33,696 bases of DNA from Verrucomicrobiota bacterium (GTDB taxonomy: Bacteria; Verrucomicrobiota; Verrucomicrobiia; Limisphaerales; UBA8199): positions 1 to 33,696 of the forward strand of contig PSRM01000131.1 of assembly GCA_003176045.1 (NCBI GenBank), read 5' to 3'. A program made the translations under genes and the position numbers. The notes beneath the pieces are model-generated. The model was not told where the DNA came from, ran no database searches, and saw only the letters and a program-made list of their open reading frames with translations. This document shows positions 1-7,935 of the stretch, piece by piece. Position 1 is the stretch's first letter. Every line of letters starts with the position of its first letter.

Positions 1-81
1 CAGCAGGGCGTCTTTGGGCAACTCGCTCTTGATGCGCCGATACTGCGCCATCATCGGAGTGAGTTGCGTGTCGCTGGCCAT
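1..81 (-). CDS. mutS: DNA mismatch repair protein MutS, N-terminal fragment
   Basis: Read on the minus strand from ATG at 81, the 27 codons inside the window begin MASDTQLTPMMAQYRRIKSE. This is the classic MutS opening, TPMMxQYxxIK, which lies just before the mismatch-recognition domain. MutS binds mismatched bases and recruits MutL for strand repair. The gene runs off the left edge, so the rest is unseen. The start codon shares its A with the TAA stop of the upstream secreted TPR gene (TAATG), which suggests the two are translationally coupled. Recognition rests on a short but very characteristic motif. Confidence 0.88.
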   Translation of the reverse strand, partial: MASDTQLTPMMAQYRRIKSELPKDALL

Positions 82-1436
82 TAGTGCGCCTCGTTAAGCT
101 GCCTCACCAGTTGTTTGAACGCTTCGTTCTTCGGGTCCAGGCGCAGGCTGGTCTTGGCAAGCAGGAACGCATCATCGGGCCTCTTTAGGTCCGTCAGCAA
201 CCTTATGTAACGAAACAACGCTTCGGGCGAGTAGGGGCAAAGCGCGTACGCCTGGCGGTAAGCCATCTCGGCGGCTCGCTGCATGTTCTTCTGGTCCTCC
301 GCATCGCGCGTGTTTTCGCTCCGCCAAAGGTATAATCCGCCGATGGAACAGCGCAGTTTGGAGAAGCACTTCTGCGCCTCTTGATCCTTTGCGAAGCCAC
401 GGCTGCCTTTGAATCCCTCCAGGTTCTTGTCCAGATAGATTTTATCCGCAAAATCACACAACTCCTTTGTGCTGGTTTGTTTCGTCATCCAATCGCCGAT
501 CATTTCGGCCGTCATCCTCTTCCAATAAACCTGGTCTTTCTCGATAACGTCCGCGCTCAACTCCTTCAGCGACTTGGGATGCAACTGAAAAATCAATCCG
601 TGCGGCGTAAGATATGGATCAGTCCAATCCAGGGGAAAGCTCTCCTCCAGGAAGAAATCGCGCGTGGGGTTCTTGTCCACGATGGTCTTGACCAGCAGGG
701 CATTGATCGCCATGACGGCTGCCTGGCCGCTGACCGAAACCTGGTCGCCCACCACCCTGACATCTTCCCCCGGCCTTAGCTTGCCGTCCTGACGGCGTTG
801 CTGGGCGTCAGCCACATACTTCGCAAACGCCCCTTGCGCATCTTCCAGCGTCGGTATGTAAAGTTTTGCGCCATAAATTTTGCGCAAATACCCAAGGTAC
901 GCCTCGTCGGCCAGTTGGTTCTGCGTGAGCGTGAAAAAGGGCTTCCCTTCCCGGTGAGACTCACTTAATGCCGAGATAATGAAGCGGCCTGGGTCTGTCC
1001 CGCCAAAATAGATGCTTCCTCTGGGAATTGAATCAATGATCTCGCGGCCAAACCGGTGCAACCATTGGCTGTCCCAATTGTGGAACTCGCCGGAAGCACC
1101 GATCATCTCGTTAATCGGCGCCCAAATCACTGTGAGCAGTGGCGCCGAAATGCGATTATTGGCGGGCGCATCCTCGTACCGTCCACTCGCATTGTGCAGT
1201 TGGCTGGCCAGATTCGTTGCCGTCTGCCAATCATCCACCCGAACAGCGTCGAAGTAGCTCCAAACCATCGAAGGCACTGTGTTAGACGCCGCGAACTCTC
1301 TCACTTGTGCCTGCTTGGCAGCAGCAAAGCGCGCAAAATCAGGATCCATTGCATGGATACGTACCAGGCAAAAAAGGGTAAATGCTGCAGCCAGGTAACT
1401 ACTGCTTCGCCTGCTGATCAACCGGTGGGTTTGCAC
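81..1436 (-). CDS. Secreted protein with C-terminal TPR-like segment, unknown function
   Basis: A 451-residue protein. Residues 1-29 look like a signal peptide: basic start with several Arg, a hydrophobic core LAAAFTLFCLV, then RIHA just before the mature part, so export is likely. The C-terminal 60 residues (YRQAYALCPYSPEALFRYIRLL and onward to LRLDPKNEAF) have tetratricopeptide helix-pair character. The middle carries no motif I recognise. Proteins of this shape are frequent in Verrucomicrobiota, where they are usually annotated as hypothetical TPR proteins. The stop codon overlaps the mutS start by one base, so both are probably on one transcript, although an envelope protein and a repair enzyme share no obvious pathway. 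I cannot assign a function. Confidence 0.75.
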   Translation of the reverse strand: MQTHRLISRRSSSYLAAAFTLFCLVRIHAMDPDFARFAAAKQAQVREFAASNTVPSMVWSYFDAVRVDDWQTATNLASQLHNASGRYEDAPANNRISAPLLTVIWAPINEMIGASGEFHNWDSQWLHRFGREIIDSIPRGSIYFGGTDPGRFIISALSESHREGKPFFTLTQNQLADEAYLGYLRKIYGAKLYIPTLEDAQGAFAKYVADAQQRRQDGKLRPGEDVRVVGDQVSVSGQAAVMAINALLVKTIVDKNPTRDFFLEESFPLDWTDPYLTPHGLIFQLHPKSLKELSADVIEKDQVYWKRMTAEMIGDWMTKQTSTKELCDFADKIYLDKNLEGFKGSRGFAKDQEAQKCFSKLRCSIGGLYLWRSENTRDAEDQKNMQRAAEMAYRQAYALCPYSPEALFRYIRLLTDLKRPDDAFLLAKTSLRLDPKNEAFKQLVRQLNEAH

Positions 1437-1542
1437 GAACAGGAATTAAATCATTCTGCTCCAAAAAACAAGAATTGAATCGCTGGGGTAAGAGGGGCAG
1501 ATTGCGCAAGTGAAAACGACAGCCAGACGCGGAATGAGGTCT

Positions 1543-1593
1543 AACCATGTAACCATGTAACCATGTAACTCGTTTAACTCAGTTAACTCTTCC
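1543..1593. repeat. Short tandem repeat array before the deacetylase gene
   Basis: Three copies of an 8-bp unit (AACCATGT) are followed by a second unit of 8-9 bp built on TTAACTC. The array fills most of the 165-bp gap between two divergent genes and ends 8 bp before the TTG start at 1602. One TAA in the array closes the deacetylase frame upstream of that start. Confidence 0.8.
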
Positions 1594-1601
1594 GCACCCC
1601 C

Positions 1602-2465
1602 TTGAATATCATCACCGACACCCGCTGCACCGGCTACTCCGCACCATTCCATCCCGAACGGCCGGAACGCATTACAAGCACACAGGTGAAGCTCCGGGAA
1701 CAAACTGAAGTTCCTATCACATGGATCGAGCCCAGGCCATGCGATGATACCGCCATTCTGCGGGCTCACACATCGAACCACCTCGCCCGATTGGATGTAG
1801 CGGAAGATTTCGACAGCGACACAGCTTATTTTCCGGGTATTGCCGGTTATGCCCGCACTTCGGCGGGCGCCGCCATTGAAGCAATGGAGACAGGTCGGGC
1901 GGGAAAGACGGTGTTTAGCCTCATGCGCCCTCCCGGCCATCACGCGACTCCGCAGCGGGCAATGGGTTTTTGTTATCTAGGCAATATAGCTATCGCTGCC
2001 CTTGAAGCGCTCGCGAAAGGCGTCAAGCGCGTGGCGATCTACGATTTCGACGTCCACCACGGCAACGGCACGGAAGCGATTCTGCTTAACAAGCCGGGGA
2101 CTGCCTTTTTCTCGATTCACCAATTCCCATGCTATCCCGGCACCGGGGCGCGCAACGTGGGGAATAATTGCTTCAATTATCCCGTGCCCCCCCGCACGCC
2201 GCGGGCCGAGTACCGGCACATTCTGGAAACCGCCCTCAATGAACTGAAAAAGTTCAAACCCGAACTGGTCGGTGTTTCAGCCGGATTCGACGCCTATGCC
2301 CGGGACCCGCTGGCCCAGGAAACCCTCGAGGCTGAAGACTATTACTGGCTCGGCCAGACTATCCGCGGCTTGGGTGTGCCCGTGTTTAGCGTCCTGGAGG
2401 GAGGCTACAGCAACGATTTACCCGACCTGATCTTTGCGTTCCTCAGAGGATTAGAAGGTCTTTAA
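1602..2465 (+). CDS. Histone deacetylase family protein (AcuC/class II-like)
   Basis: A 287-residue zinc-dependent amidohydrolase of the arginase/deacetylase fold, which removes acetyl groups from acyl-lysine or acetyl-polyamines. Visible signatures: HPERPERI near residue 17, the general-base pair H113-H114 in RPPGHHA, zinc ligands D150 and H152 in YDFDVHHGNG, third ligand D230 in GVSAGFDAY, and the transition-state tyrosine Y269 in LEGGYS. All catalytic residues are present and the length is slightly under the usual 300-340. The TTG start at 1602 is the only usable start, because an in-frame TAA lies at 1584-1586 inside the tandem array. It stands alone between divergent genes. The true substrate cannot be read from sequence. 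Confidence 0.92.
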   Translation: MNIITDTRCTGYSAPFHPERPERITSTQVKLREQTEVPITWIEPRPCDDTAILRAHTSNHLARLDVAEDFDSDTAYFPGIAGYARTSAGAAIEAMETGRAGKTVFSLMRPPGHHATPQRAMGFCYLGNIAIAALEALAKGVKRVAIYDFDVHHGNGTEAILLNKPGTAFFSIHQFPCYPGTGARNVGNNCFNYPVPPRTPRAEYRHILETALNELKKFKPELVGVSAGFDAYARDPLAQETLEAEDYYWLGQTIRGLGVPVFSVLEGGYSNDLPDLIFAFLRGLEGL

Positions 2466-2665
2466 CACAAAGACTCAAAGACGCAGAGGGACAAACCGCG
2501 AAAAGACGCGAACATTGAAGGCATGAAAATTTAAAACGGAAATCAGGCAGGAAAATTAGGGGCAGGAAAATGGGAAGAAGCCGCATCTTCCTGCCAGGTC
2601 TTTATCCTCATTTTTCTGTCTTCAATTTTCCTGTCTTATCTTTTGCGTCTTTGCGTCTTTGCGTT
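2466..2665. repeat. Nested inverted short-repeat element
   Basis: The outer left arm (2466-2490) repeats AAAGACKC-like octamers and the outer right arm (2643-2665) repeats the complement, TTTGCGTC. Inside these, 2543-2576 carries repeats of GGCAGGAAAAT and 2587-2635 carries the complementary ATTTTCCTG type. The whole could fold as a long imperfect hairpin. It lies between convergent genes and also encodes the last residues and stop of the GAF protein. Confidence 0.75.
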
Positions 2666-3250
2666 AAAAGTTTTTCCTTTTAGCTTAGCCAGTTCCGCGC
2701 GCGTTTTTTCCAATTCGGCGTGCAACCGCCGAGTCTCCTTGCGCACGTCCGCCAACTCACGCGAGCGCCGGCGCAGTTCGAGCTGCGAAACCACATGCCG
2801 GGAAAGAATGGTCAGTGCCCGCTTCTGGTCAGGCCGCAATTGACGCGGCACCTTGTCTATCACACACAGAGTCCCGAGTGCATGGCCGTCGGGCGTCACC
2901 AGGGGCGCGCCCGCGTAAAACCGGATGCGCGGATCCGACGTCACCAGCGGATTGTTCGCAAAACGCTCGTCCTTGGTGGCGTCAGGCACGATGAACAGGT
3001 CCGATTGCCGGATAGCGTGCGCGCAGAAAGAGACGTCGCGCGAGGTTTCGTTTATAGAAACGCCTATCTTGGATTTAAACCATTGTCGCCGCTCATCCAC
3101 CAACGAAATCAAAGCAATGGGCGCCTCACAGATCCTCGCCGCCAGCTCGGTCAGTTCGTCGAACACTTCCTCCGGCATGGTATCCAGCATCTCGTATTGC
3201 CAAAGGACCTTCAGCCGCTTCTTTTCGTTTTTGGGTGGGGCAGCTTTCAT
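2636..3250 (-). CDS. GAF domain protein
   Basis: A 204-residue soluble protein. Residues 25-160 match the GAF sensor fold as found in two-component and diguanylate cyclase proteins: FDELTELAARIC, IALISLVDERRQWFKS, SFCAHAI, FYAGAPLVTPDGHALGTLCVID. Residues 160-193 form a charged heptad-like helix, probably a coiled coil. No kinase or cyclase output domain follows, so it is a stand-alone sensor or adaptor. The last residues (NAKTQRRKR) are encoded by the tandem array that follows the gene and are probably not part of the folded domain. It lies 100 bp downstream of the receiver-kinase gene on the same strand and may serve the same pathway. The ligand is unknown. Confidence 0.85.
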   Translation of the reverse strand: MKAAPPKNEKKRLKVLWQYEMLDTMPEEVFDELTELAARICEAPIALISLVDERRQWFKSKIGVSINETSRDVSFCAHAIRQSDLFIVPDATKDERFANNPLVTSDPRIRFYAGAPLVTPDGHALGTLCVIDKVPRQLRPDQKRALTILSRHVVSQLELRRRSRELADVRKETRRLHAELEKTRAELAKLKGKTFNAKTQRRKR

Positions 3251-3303
3251 GACTTCAAAAATGTGCGGGCAGAATGAGGGGATGGTTGTGGGGTGTCAAG
3301 AAA

Positions 3304-3357
3304 TGGTTAACTCCCTCAATTAACCCAGTTAAATTAATTAACTTAATTAACCAGTTA
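3304..3357. repeat. TTAAYT tandem array at the kinase 3' end
   Basis: About six imperfect copies of an 8-9 bp unit built on TTAACT or TTAATT fill the space between the GAF gene start and the kinase stop. The kinase TAA (3355-3357) lies in the last unit. The same unit type recurs near 1575, 7241, 16945 and 24788. Confidence 0.8.
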
Positions 3358-4647
3358 AGTAGCCACCGGCACCGCCGGAAGATAAACCGTAAATGCCGTC
3401 CCTTGCCCCGTCACAGTTCGAAGGTGCAAGGCGCCTTTAGCCTCTTTTACAAGCCGCTGGACGATATTCAGGCCCAGCCCCGTCCCTTGTTTCTCGCCCT
3501 TGGTCGAAAAGTAAGCCTGGAAGATCTTGGGCACCACCTCCGGCGGAATGCCGGGGCCGGTGTCGCGAACCATTGCCGCCAGCAGCGGAGCCGTGTTTTG
3601 GAAACCTTCCACGTTCAGAAACCGATCCTGCGGACCATCCCTAAATGCGCGTAACTCAAGCGGCTCGCGCAAAACTCGGGCTTCAACTTCGACCGAATGT
3701 GTATGCGCGCAGCACTGAAATGCATTGGTCGTCAGGTTCAGCAGCACCTGGATAAAATCCGTGCCGTTCATGCGCACAGCGATATCCTCGGCCAGCGGGG
3801 AGACCTCGAACTGATGATTTTGGCGCGTCGGATGGGCCTGAATCAGATGGGAAAGGTCACTGAGCAGTTGGTTCACGCCAACTTTTGGGGCATCACCTGT
3901 CTTTTGGCGAAGGAAACTCAAATACCGGCGCGAAATCTCCACGCAATTCGTCACCTGCCGCGTAATCAATTTCAAGCGTTCTCTGATATAGTCCAGGTCC
4001 GCTGTCTCCAGGCGCGTCGAGGCGCCGATCCGATGACTCATCATCTGGATCGAACCCGAAATGACGGCCAGAGGGTTGTTCATGTCATGGATGATGCTGG
4101 CGTAGATTTCACCCCGGGTATGGGCCATCTGCTCTTCCACCTTCTGGTCCTGCAGTTCGGTCATCAAAGCCTGGAGTTTCTCCGCGTTGGTGTTGATTTC
4201 GCCTTCCAAAGTCCGCCGGCGCATAGCCCCCGCAACCGCCGAGCGGATCGTGGCAAGGTCAAAAGGCTTATTGACGTAGTCGCACGCCCGCAGCCTCAAC
4301 GCCTGGCGGATGGTGTCAGTCGTCTCGAACGCCGTCATCATGACCACCTCCATACGCGGGCTGACGTACTTCAGCCGTTCGAGCACCTCGATGCCCGACA
4401 TACCTGGCATTCGAATATCCAAAATCGCCACGTCAATGTCGTGTTCCCTGGCCAGGGCAATTGCGCTTGCGCCCTCCGCCGCAAGCAACACTTCATATTC
4501 GTCCTTGAACAGGAGTTCCAGCGACAACCGTGGCCCGTCGTCATCATCCACCACCAGCAACTTCCCCCGCCGCCGCGCGGGCGCAACGGCCGCTTCGACA
4601 AGTTCCGGCGGCGACGGCAACGTCAATTCTTCGGGCACGCTTAGCAT
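3355..4647 (-). CDS. Hybrid receiver-histidine kinase
   Basis: A 430-residue cytoplasmic signalling protein. From the preferred ATG at 4647, residues 29-145 are a CheY-like receiver (DDDD at 34-37, phospho-acceptor D77 in AILDIRMPG, conserved T/A 105-106 and K127). A coiled-coil linker follows. The phospho-histidine is H187 in SIIHDMNNPL, and the HATPase domain carries the N box (N304/N308), DTGPGI at 362 and GTGLGL at 388. It would autophosphorylate and exchange phosphate with its own or a partner receiver. No membrane segment is seen. The frame stays open up to ATG 4728, but those 27 extra residues (MKRHKCRAPRYPTQ and on) come from a dispersed palindrome, so I prefer 4647. Order receiver-then-kinase is seen in sensory relay proteins that receive phosphate from another kinase. 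Confidence 0.9.
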   Translation of the reverse strand: MLSVPEELTLPSPPELVEAAVAPARRRGKLLVVDDDDGPRLSLELLFKDEYEVLLAAEGASAIALAREHDIDVAILDIRMPGMSGIEVLERLKYVSPRMEVVMMTAFETTDTIRQALRLRACDYVNKPFDLATIRSAVAGAMRRRTLEGEINTNAEKLQALMTELQDQKVEEQMAHTRGEIYASIIHDMNNPLAVISGSIQMMSHRIGASTRLETADLDYIRERLKLITRQVTNCVEISRRYLSFLRQKTGDAPKVGVNQLLSDLSHLIQAHPTRQNHQFEVSPLAEDIAVRMNGTDFIQVLLNLTTNAFQCCAHTHSVEVEARVLREPLELRAFRDGPQDRFLNVEGFQNTAPLLAAMVRDTGPGIPPEVVPKIFQAYFSTKGEKQGTGLGLNIVQRLVKEAKGALHLRTVTGQGTAFTVYLPAVPVAT

Positions 4648-4701
4648 CTTAGCCGCGGCGCAAAGACGGACAAGGAAAAAGCAGCTTTGGGTCGGATACC
4701 T

Positions 4702-4810
4702 GGGAGCGCGGCATTTATGCCGCTTCACCGTCCGTAGTGCGATGAACGGGCCTGATCACTGGGGCGCTTCCGTGCGCTGGGGGCTTGAAGCGGCATAAAT
4801 GCCGCGCTCC
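4702..4810. repeat. Inverted pair of GGAGCGC palindromes
   Basis: At 4702-4725 GGAGCGC is followed by a stem GCGGCAT-TTA-ATGCCGC type hairpin; at 4789-4810 the same element appears in the opposite orientation, ending GCGCTCC. The GGAGCGC heads point outward and about 63 bp lie between the copies. The pair occupies the gap upstream of the kinase start. Confidence 0.8.
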
Positions 4811-4882
4811 GTCCGCCCAACCGTCGCTGCCAACCAGGGTGATAGATGAAGATGCCCAGGATCCGAGGACGACCGAGTTTGA

Positions 4883-6076
4883 CTATTGCTCGATTTTGAT
4901 GAGCACGCCCTGGCCGGGGGCCAGCCAGGTGTAGTCGCCTTCGAAGGGGAGCAGTTCGCCTGAGTATGGGGAGACGAATTGCACGCGGCGGGGAGGTTTG
5001 CGGAATTGCGGTGAGGCCGGACGGGAATGGGCGAGATCTTTATTGACGATGACGGCGTAACGGGAGCCGTCACGGTGCGTGAAGTCGCCGACGAGGAAGT
5101 TGTCGCCGCTGACGGAGGCGATGAGGTTGTTGGTTGAGGGGCCGTGGTTTCCGGCTGGAATGGCGCCGATGTGATAGGCGTCGTCCGAGGTCAGTTGAAG
5201 ATAGGCAGGCGCGATTTTCAGGATTTGGAGGTTGGCATTTTGCATGAATTTCCAGGTAGCGGTTTCGTTGCCGAATTGGTCAATAGGCGCCATGCGGTAA
5301 TTTGCGTAAGGGACCGCGAAGTAGGTGAAATAGGACAGGCCGCGGCCGCCGTAGGCCAGCGTGGTATAGGCTTGAAACCGGAAGTCGGCGGCGGTGGGCT
5401 CGCGGTAGTTGTAGTGCGCCACAGACAAAACGATGTTCCAGAACTCGAGCTGGTGCTGTTTGCAGGCGGCGCGGACGGCTTCGAGGTTGGACCAATAGTT
5501 TTGGCGCAGTGAACCGTCGTCCATGAGTGCATAGTTATCGTAGCTGATGATGGAGGGGTGGCAGGTGGCGATGAAGCGTTCGAGGTATTCGGAGTAGTTT
5601 GTGGTCCCGAGTTGCCAGTTTTCGGCGTAATCAGGGAACAGGTTGATGTAAGGCCATTTGCCGGGGGAAAGTGGGCGCAGGATATCGGCGGCTTTTGAGA
5701 GTGCAGGGAACATCCCTGCGGACGGTTCGTCTCGAAGATAATAACCGTAAACGGCGGGGTGACGGCCGACTTCTGACACCAGACTGGAAAGGTTGGTTCG
5801 CGCTTTGTTCTCGTCGAGGGTTTGCCAATCGTAACCGGCGCAACGCGTGTCGGACACAATGGCTTTGAGGCCGGCGGCCTGGCATGCGTCCAGGGCGCCG
5901 GGGGCCACAAAGCCTGCGACGGTAAGACCGGCTTCGTGCATCTTCTTGAGGACGGCGGGATCGTTCGGCACCGAGTTCCAGGCCATGATGGGGAAAAAGT
6001 TGGTGTCGGCGGCGGCAATCCAGAATAACGCCGAAAAGTAGATTACGAGAGTGGGCAGGACGCGTGAATGGCTCAT
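4883..6076 (-). CDS. Secreted glycoside-hydrolase-like TIM-barrel protein
   Basis: A 397-residue protein from the ATG at 6076, chosen because it begins a clean signal peptide (MSHSRVLPTLVIYFSALFWIAA) and has GGAG five bases upstream. The ATG at 6094 would add six residues from a repeat. The body resembles the barrel of clan-A glycosidases (GH42-like): FPIMAWNS, VAGFVAPG, a beta-strand end VYGYYLRDEPSAG with candidate acid/base E117, then PYINLFPDY, IISYDNYAL, and a late YGGRGLSYFTY. The C-terminal ~80 residues look like a beta-sandwich (VNKDLAHS, VQFVSPYSGEL, LAPGQGVLIKIE). Export suggests action on an extracellular glycan. Family and substrate cannot be fixed by eye. Confidence 0.75.
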   Translation of the reverse strand: MSHSRVLPTLVIYFSALFWIAAADTNFFPIMAWNSVPNDPAVLKKMHEAGLTVAGFVAPGALDACQAAGLKAIVSDTRCAGYDWQTLDENKARTNLSSLVSEVGRHPAVYGYYLRDEPSAGMFPALSKAADILRPLSPGKWPYINLFPDYAENWQLGTTNYSEYLERFIATCHPSIISYDNYALMDDGSLRQNYWSNLEAVRAACKQHQLEFWNIVLSVAHYNYREPTAADFRFQAYTTLAYGGRGLSYFTYFAVPYANYRMAPIDQFGNETATWKFMQNANLQILKIAPAYLQLTSDDAYHIGAIPAGNHGPSTNNLIASVSGDNFLVGDFTHRDGSRYAVIVNKDLAHSRPASPQFRKPPRRVQFVSPYSGELLPFEGDYTWLAPGQGVLIKIEQ

Positions 6077-6080
6077 AAAA

Positions 6081-6388
6081 ACTCCAAACATCAATCATCA
6101 AACTTCAAACAAACTTCAAGCTCCAAACTTCAAGGCGCGTTGCGAGGGGGGCGCGTGTTTGAATGTACCGTTAGCCCGGGCATTTCCCTCCGTGCGCGCC
6201 GGGTGAGGGCAGCCGGCCTGCTATGTCCACGCGCTGCCCCTGTAGGCCGGGTGCCCTCACCCGGCGCCCTGGGCATGTGCTCAAGGCAGGCAACCGTACT
6301 TTCGAGATACGCCCCGTTGCGGATCGGTGTTTTGGAATTTGAAGTTTGGAGCTTCCTTGAAGTTTGGAGTTTGAAGTTTGAAGTTTCG
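6081..6388. repeat. Nested inverted repeat element, heptamer arms with palindromic core
   Basis: This fills the 320-bp gap between two minus-strand genes. The left outer arm (6081-6134) has repeats of AAACTTC; the right outer arm (6335-6388) has the complement GAAGTTT. Inside, 6197-6218 and 6245-6267 are inverted copies of a GC-rich motif (GCCGGGTGAGGGCA and its complement). No gene is visible. The left arm also supplies the GGAG that serves as ribosome site for the glycosidase-like gene. Confidence 0.82.
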
Positions 6389-6396
6389 ATTGCCCT

Positions 6397-7896
6397 TTAA
6401 GCTGAGCCCGTCAACTCCTTCAGATCCGCGCGCACCGTTTGGTAGGTCGTGGAATACGCCAGCACCTTAGGATCGGGTTCGATGCCCCAGCGGCGGCAGG
6501 CGTCGCGGTAAAGCTCGGGCCACCAGTTGCGGTGCTGGGTCAGGCCCTGGCGGCGCCAATCCTCCCAGTTCATCAGCACGCGAGACCAACATTGGTCTCC
6601 GTATTGGACTGCCTGGCGGGCGTCTTTGAAATCTTTGAGATACCAGTCGCGTCCGATGCGGGCGTGAAGCACTTCGTCGGCCCAATCATAATCCTGGAAG
6701 AGCGCTGAAAGCGGATTGTTGGAGGCCATGCCGACTTCCCATTCAAAGCGCTTGCCGTGTTTGGGCATGAGACCTTGCTCAATGAAATAGAGCACGGCAT
6801 GGCGTTCGATGGGTTTGAGTTGGGTGTTGAGAGCAAGGGACCAGGTGTAATTGATCATGACCTTCTCGGGCCAGTTGATGCCGAGGTTGGCAAATCCCAC
6901 TTCGCCCATCATGGCGTGGCGGGCTTCGTCCCAAAGCTGCCGGGTCATGTCGGCGTAGTATTCCCAGGGTTTGCCGGTGGTTTCGGTGATGATGCTGGCC
7001 ATCATTTCGGGGACGTCCACTTCCCGCAGCCGTTTGTAAAACATCATGAGGGTCTTGGGTTGCGGCGGAAATTTTTCGTCGTAGAGGAAAACCTCGGCGT
7101 TGACGCCCATGTTGTAGGGGTCAGGGAAGCGATGATCGCGTTTGGGGACGCGGTCATATTGGTACGGTTTGGTGGAGTAACGTCGTTCGAGACCTGGCTG
7201 ACCATTCGGCGCAAGTTTATTCGAGTTGGCTTCTGACTCCTTAGTTAACTCAGTTAGCTCAGTTAACTGAGTTAACTTTTTCTGACTCCCATCAAGGCCA
7301 CCGGCTGCCGCAAGCGCCGTGTCCAGCAGAGTGAGCCAGTCGGCGGCCTGCTGACGGCGCGACTTGTCCACGAGGGCAGAAATGGCTTGCTGGCCGAACT
7401 GGATCATGTCAGCGAGTTCGAGCAGGGCGAAGCGGCAGAGGCGAACGGTAGGGTGATCCACCAAAGGATTGGTTTGCTGCAGGTGATGTTCGAGTGCTTG
7501 TTTGAGTGACGGCAGCGCTTTCTCATAGACGCCCAGCAGAAGTTCTTCAGTCTCGGGCGAGCAAAGAATTTCATCGAACAGCAGTTCAAGATTATGATCC
7601 GGAACAGCCTCCAGGCCCAGGGGCGGTTCGCGCATTTCGCCGACGCGTTTGCGCATCGCCGAGACGTGCTCGGCGCACAAATGGGCATGGAGACTAAAAC
7701 CCATTTTCAGTTCGTAGAGGGGCTCGGCGGTGATGCGGGCGACCAAAATGTGGTGCAGGCGTTTGAGAGCATAGTGATATCGCTTGAGACGGCGCACACA
7801 TTCGTCCACGGACAATCCGGGAGCCATGGCCGCCTTCAAGCAAGAGACACCAGCCAACTCGGGAAGTTTGGAAAGGGGGTTGGAGGAGGGACTCAT
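6397..7896 (-). CDS. Ferritin-like diiron protein, unknown function
   Basis: A 499-residue soluble, helix-rich protein. Two ExxH motifs, E324-A-R-H327 in LWDEARHAMMGE and E408-V-L-H411 in DWADEVLHARIG, are typical carboxylate-histidine ligands of a ferritin-like diiron centre, and an N-terminal segment with H70, H72, E76 and H77 may add more. Known ferritin-like folds perform oxygenation, oxidation or oxygen sensing; which applies here is unclear. The domains are joined near residues 200-230 by a linker containing KLTQLTELTELTK, which is encoded by a tandem DNA repeat (7241-7278). The ATG at 7896 has no strong ribosome site. The gene stands alone between repeat-filled gaps. Function is unassigned; metal binding is inferred from the motifs. 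Confidence 0.72.
   Translation of the reverse strand: MSPSSNPLSKLPELAGVSCLKAAMAPGLSVDECVRRLKRYHYALKRLHHILVARITAEPLYELKMGFSLHAHLCAEHVSAMRKRVGEMREPPLGLEAVPDHNLELLFDEILCSPETEELLLGVYEKALPSLKQALEHHLQQTNPLVDHPTVRLCRFALLELADMIQFGQQAISALVDKSRRQQAADWLTLLDTALAAAGGLDGSQKKLTQLTELTELTKESEANSNKLAPNGQPGLERRYSTKPYQYDRVPKRDHRFPDPYNMGVNAEVFLYDEKFPPQPKTLMMFYKRLREVDVPEMMASIITETTGKPWEYYADMTRQLWDEARHAMMGEVGFANLGINWPEKVMINYTWSLALNTQLKPIERHAVLYFIEQGLMPKHGKRFEWEVGMASNNPLSALFQDYDWADEVLHARIGRDWYLKDFKDARQAVQYGDQCWSRVLMNWEDWRRQGLTQHRNWWPELYRDACRRWGIEPDPKVLAYSTTYQTVRADLKELTGSA
7231..7289. repeat. TTAACT array inside a gene, bounded by 10-bp direct repeats
   Basis: An array of TTAACTCAG-type units at 7241-7278 lies within the ferritin-like gene. 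The sequence TTCTGACTCC occurs immediately before it (7231-7240) and again just after it (7280-7289) in direct orientation. The array length keeps the frame open. Confidence 0.82.
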
Positions 7897-7935
7897 AAAA
7901 AAGTGGCGTTGATAGTGTGTACGATAGCAGAGGTC

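Noticed and set aside
1446..1943. 165-codon minus-strand frame over the start of the deacetylase gene
   Set aside because: It is antisense to catalytic motifs and includes translated array (HGYMVTWL). No domain is visible.
3697..4644. 315-codon plus-strand open frame opposite the histidine kinase
   Set aside because: It is antisense to intact receiver and kinase domains, His/Arg/Gln-rich in composition and without any motif: a typical high-GC shadow.
6068..6400. 110-codon plus-strand frame in the gap before the glycosidase-like gene
   Set aside because: It consists of repeat translation (SNFKQTSSSKLQ, FEVWSFLEVWSLKFEV) and has no conserved character.
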